Assembly: GCA_021399445.1 (NCBI GenBank)
Contig: JAJTUQ010000005.1
Location: 3,906,001-3,970,000 of the forward strand
Source: Xylogone sp. PMI_703
Taxonomy: Eukaryota; Ascomycota; Leotiomycetes
Length of the DNA stretch: 64,000 nt
Direction of reading: 5' to 3'
Shown here piece by piece: positions 61,101 through 64,000 of this stretch. Numbering within the stretch: the stretch's first letter is position 1; the number at the start of each line of letters is the position of its first letter. The translations under genes were made by a program, and so were the position numbers. The notes under the pieces are model-generated. The model searched no databases. It had not been told where the DNA came from and saw only the letters and a program-made list of their open reading frames with translations.

Positions 61101-62232
61101 CATGGGAAATGCGGTTTGAGGATATGTCGAATGTTTGGGAGATCCATGAGATACGTGTAACACACCACCACTTTGACTGTAAAATAATGTAATATTACTG
61201 TGAAATATGAAAGATGAAATTATGAGTGTATATGACATTCAAACAATATGCGACCACATGACAGGGCCCAGACGCCTTCAGACCATCCATCCATATGATA
61301 TCGGAAAAACTCCGCACCATGAACAAAAACGTTATGAAACGAGACGCTAGTCCTAACAATCACACCGAGAGGCCCATTCATTTTAAACTCACAAGGAATC
61401 TTGCCACTCATGCACGAACCGTTGCCAAGATAATTAAGTATAAGGAGTCTAATTTTCGAAGTTAGTTGGGCCGATGGTCTGACGTCATCTGGGGTTGTCG
61501 CATTTGTTTGAATCTTCTTTCTTCATGGCTTGTAACGGAGAGACTCAGCTAGACAAGCATCAGAGCTGAACACTGCCCGTTTCGCCTGTATCCCCTAGCT
61601 AACTAGCAAGCGCGGCTATTGTTGCAGTACACGTATGACACGGGCGATTTGCTCAGTAGTACGGCTCGCTAGCGGTACACTGTAGTGGTTGTCTTCGCTG
61701 TAGCCTAACGAGCCTAATGATTAATTATCGTCCACTGGGGCCCGATGGTAAGAGCTGAGCCTCCCCAGGCAATTATCGCGAACATCACCAGACACCTGAG
61801 GCTAGGGGCTGCTGCATGCCTAAAGCCTAGAACCACACGCTCTGGAGAAAGAGTTCAGGCATTGCCACTCAGCCCTATCTGACTTGCAGGACACACCTTG
61901 CCATTGGCCCTGCACATCCAATCGTTACCCCTCTACTCACTGTGGAGAGGTGCATAGCAATGCGACTTCTATAATAATGTAGAGCCCGGGTGACTCATGA
62001 GCTGGTGATGTACTGGTAGGCCTCGCCTGGCTGTATAAGGTAAGTGTTTTGTCGTGTTTTAAGTATATAAAGGAAATGGGTATCTGCATTGTAAGTATCA
62101 GCGTTGATACCCCCTATCAAATCATCCGGGTTGCCTCAGGGCTCCGCTCCCTTTTATAAAGAGAACATCCGGAGTACCAACACAAGCACCAACACCAACA
62201 CCGACATCTCATTTTATTTTATTCTTCTATTC
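61101..62232. other. Intergenic, MRH4 3' side and promoter of the BCS1-like gene
   Basis: About 1.13 kb between two plus-strand genes. No reading frame of note beyond antisense shadows of MRH4. A TATA candidate is listed separately. The part just before the ATG is rich in acc/aac repeats. Confidence 0.5.
62155..62160 (+). promoter_or_regulatory. Candidate TATA box of the BCS1-like gene
   Basis: Tataaa lies 73 bp before the ATG after a CT-rich tract, a position common for fungal TATA elements. Confidence 0.45.
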
Positions 62233-64000
62233 ATGATGAATAATCAGACTTCGAAATGCCAGTGCCTGGCCCCAGAACCAGGGCTAATGGGACCCACCGG
62301 CATTGGTGCTATCACAGGATCTTCGAATCCTCAGGCGGCCTTGATCGATAGTTTCCTACCCGGCTTCTCTCTTTTCTCATCTATCACACATAAGTACACT
62401 GGAATCGATCCTGCAGTTTATATACCATGGATTCTGGCCATCGGATTGCTCATCTTCGGTTGGCAATATGCTTTCGAGTGGCTTTGGGACATTATGAAGG
62501 AATATTTTATGTCAACCGCGGATATACGAACTGACGATGAGGTGTACAACATGCTCATGGGGTTCATTGCTCAGCAGTCATTCTCTAAGAGAGCGCGACG
62601 CTTCGTGGCCAATACTAATTTGAATAGTCGAAACTGGTATTTGAGTTGGAGCTCATATTACGACGAAGATAGCGAGGATGAGGATGGAGATAAAGACTTT
62701 TCTATACGTGGAAAGAAGAAGGACAAGAAGGTCCATTTCACCCCATCCTTTGGCACTCATCCTTTTTGGTATAAAGGTCATTTGTTCCTTTTCAAAAGAG
62801 CCAGTGATACGCAAGTCCACTATGGATCGATTAGTGAGAGGGAAAAGATATCTATTTCAACTTTCGGCCGAAATCCCGCTTATCTCAAAGGATTTCTAGA
62901 GGATTGTCGTGCCAACTTCCTGTCTCACGACGAGAACCGCACCGTAATCTATAGGGGTGGTTTGAAGCCAGGGTCGACGGAAGCGGTATGGACACGCTGT
63001 GTATCTCGTGTTTCGAGGCCATTCTCCACAATCGTTATGGATGAGAAAGTGAAAAAGGAGCTTGTCAGAGACCTGCAAGACTATCTTCATCCAAATACTC
63101 GCCGATTTTACAACAATAGAGGAATTCCCTATCGTCGAGGATATTTACTGTCAGGTCCTCCCGGGTGCGGCAAGAGTAGTCTGGCACTCGCAATGGCCGG
63201 GTTCTTTAATCTCAAGATATATATTGTTAGCTTGAACTCCCCATCCATGACCGAGGAGCATCTTGGCACTCTTTTCGCCGAATTACCGCAGAGATGTCTC
63301 GTTCTCCTCGAAGATATTGATTCCAGCGGCATTTCTCATAGCAGGGCTGCTGCGGATAATACACCCGCCGCTCCGGCAGCTGCTGCTACTACTGCTAGTA
63401 CAACTCCACCAGTTAATGCTGCATTCAACAGGATCTCGCTATCAGCACTTCTCAACTGTCTAGATGGAGTGGCTGCAGCAGAAGGCAGAGTGTTGGTTAT
63501 GACTACTAATCACGTTGAAAAGCTTGACAAAGCACTGATTCGCCCGGGAAGGGTGGACATGAACATCAAATTCAAGCTCACGGATGTGGATATGATGAGG
63601 ACCCTCTTTAAAGCAATTTATGGATATCTGGAAGGAGATAAGCCGACTAAAGAAATCAAGGAAGGTGAATCTGATAAGGATGGTCTCCCGAAACCAGACT
63701 CCATGAAGCTTCATAACTCAAGCGGACCCGAGAATGCTAACCATGAAAAACACCCCAAGCTGAATGATCTGCCAGATGAAGACTTAAATAAGAATAAAGA
63801 GCAGGATCTCGTCAGGCTCGAACAACTTAGCCAAGAATTTGCTGCTAAGATCCCCAGTGAGATTTTTAGTCCGGCAGAAATTCAAGGATACTTGTTGAAG
63901 TGGAAAAGTTCACCAGAGTCAGCTATAGCTAATGCTGATGAGTGGGTAGTGTCCATGAAGGTGGAGAAGGAGAAGGAGCAGAAGGAGAAGGAGCAGAAGG
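62233..64000 (+). CDS. BCS1-like AAA ATPase (partial, 3' end outside window)
   Basis: An open frame from the ATG at 62233 (a second ATG follows at 62236) runs to the right edge, 589 codons so far. A membrane helix lies near residues 66-85 (IPWILAIGLLIFGWQYAFEW). The BCS1 N-terminal domain follows, with VHFTPSFGTHPFWYKGHLFLF and ISISTFGRNPAYLKGFLEDC. The AAA domain has Walker A GPPGCGKSSLA at about 308, Walker B CLVLLEDIDSSG near 356-367, and TTNHVEKLDKALIRPGRVDM with the arginine of the second region of homology. An acidic, low-complexity insert lies near 140-150 (EDSEDEDGDKD) and an Ala/Thr/Pro run between the AAA motifs. True Bcs1 inserts the Rieske protein into mitochondrial complex III; the extra long C-terminus here marks this as one of the many fungal BCS1-like paralogues of unknown role. 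It ends in a KE-rich repeat at the window edge. Confidence 0.88.
   Translation, partial: MMNNQTSKCQCLAPEPGLMGPTGIGAITGSSNPQAALIDSFLPGFSLFSSITHKYTGIDPAVYIPWILAIGLLIFGWQYAFEWLWDIMKEYFMSTADIRTDDEVYNMLMGFIAQQSFSKRARRFVANTNLNSRNWYLSWSSYYDEDSEDEDGDKDFSIRGKKKDKKVHFTPSFGTHPFWYKGHLFLFKRASDTQVHYGSISEREKISISTFGRNPAYLKGFLEDCRANFLSHDENRTVIYRGGLKPGSTEAVWTRCVSRVSRPFSTIVMDEKVKKELVRDLQDYLHPNTRRFYNNRGIPYRRGYLLSGPPGCGKSSLALAMAGFFNLKIYIVSLNSPSMTEEHLGTLFAELPQRCLVLLEDIDSSGISHSRAAADNTPAAPAAAATTASTTPPVNAAFNRISLSALLNCLDGVAAAEGRVLVMTTNHVEKLDKALIRPGRVDMNIKFKLTDVDMMRTLFKAIYGYLEGDKPTKEIKEGESDKDGLPKPDSMKLHNSSGPENANHEKHPKLNDLPDEDLNKNKEQDLVRLEQLSQEFAAKIPSEIFSPAEIQGYLLKWKSSPESAIANADEWVVSMKVEKEKEQKEKEQK
63957..64000 (+). repeat. 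Lys/Glu/Gln codon repeat at the window edge
   Basis: The reading frame shows tandem gag-aag-gag-cag-aag units (EKEKEQKEKEQK), forming a low-complexity charged stretch that continues past the window. Such repeats are prone to length change. Confidence 0.85.

Overview
This window reads as nuclear DNA of a filamentous ascomycete (Pezizomycotina). The evidence is short GT-AG introns of about 45-185 nt, a calmodulin gene whose first exon is only the ATG, a Zn2Cys6 transcription factor, a DHA2-type efflux pump, a DUF3716 protein and AT-leaning intergenic DNA. No prokaryotic features, CRISPR arrays or recognisable intact transposons were seen. The species cannot be named from sequence reading alone. 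Gene models were built by hand from reading frame, splice signals and family knowledge; none is backed by transcript data.

Layout. Positions 1-8.3 kb: a low-complexity basic nuclear-type protein (runs off the left edge), the Tlg2/syntaxin-16 SNARE divergent from calmodulin, a GH47 alpha-1,2-mannosidase and a DJ-1/PfpI protein with a repetitive insertion. Positions 8.3-24.7 kb: gene-sparse DNA with long empty stretches around a DUF3716 protein, a stand-alone FAD/NADPH reductase, an intron-containing tRNA-Ala(UGC), the mitochondrial phosphate carrier and an Frm2-like nitroreductase. Positions 24.7-34.7 kb: Cdc4-like F-box/WD40 protein, ZIP metal transporter, Hat1, Ctk3 and mitochondrial ribosomal protein bL12m. 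Positions 34.9-49.9 kb: midasin (Mdn1/Rea1), about 4967 residues. Positions 50.1-56.1 kb: an efflux transporter and a Zn2Cys6 regulator in tandem, then a small spliced two-membrane-helix protein. Positions 56.8-64 kb: Noc3, the DEAD-box helicase Mrh4, and a BCS1-like AAA ATPase cut by the right edge.

How the genes fit together. Most are unrelated housekeeping genes. Two head-to-head pairs stand out: bL12m/midasin and Noc3/Mrh4. Each couples a mitochondrial large-subunit factor to a cytosolic 60S assembly factor. The efflux pump and adjacent regulator look like a small self-contained export module without biosynthetic genes. No clearly new multi-gene system is evident. The more novel items are the small membrane protein at 55.6-56.1 kb, the RRxS-repeat insertion in the DJ-1 protein, the FMN-less reductase with a cysteine-rich N-terminus, and the paired ribosome genes.
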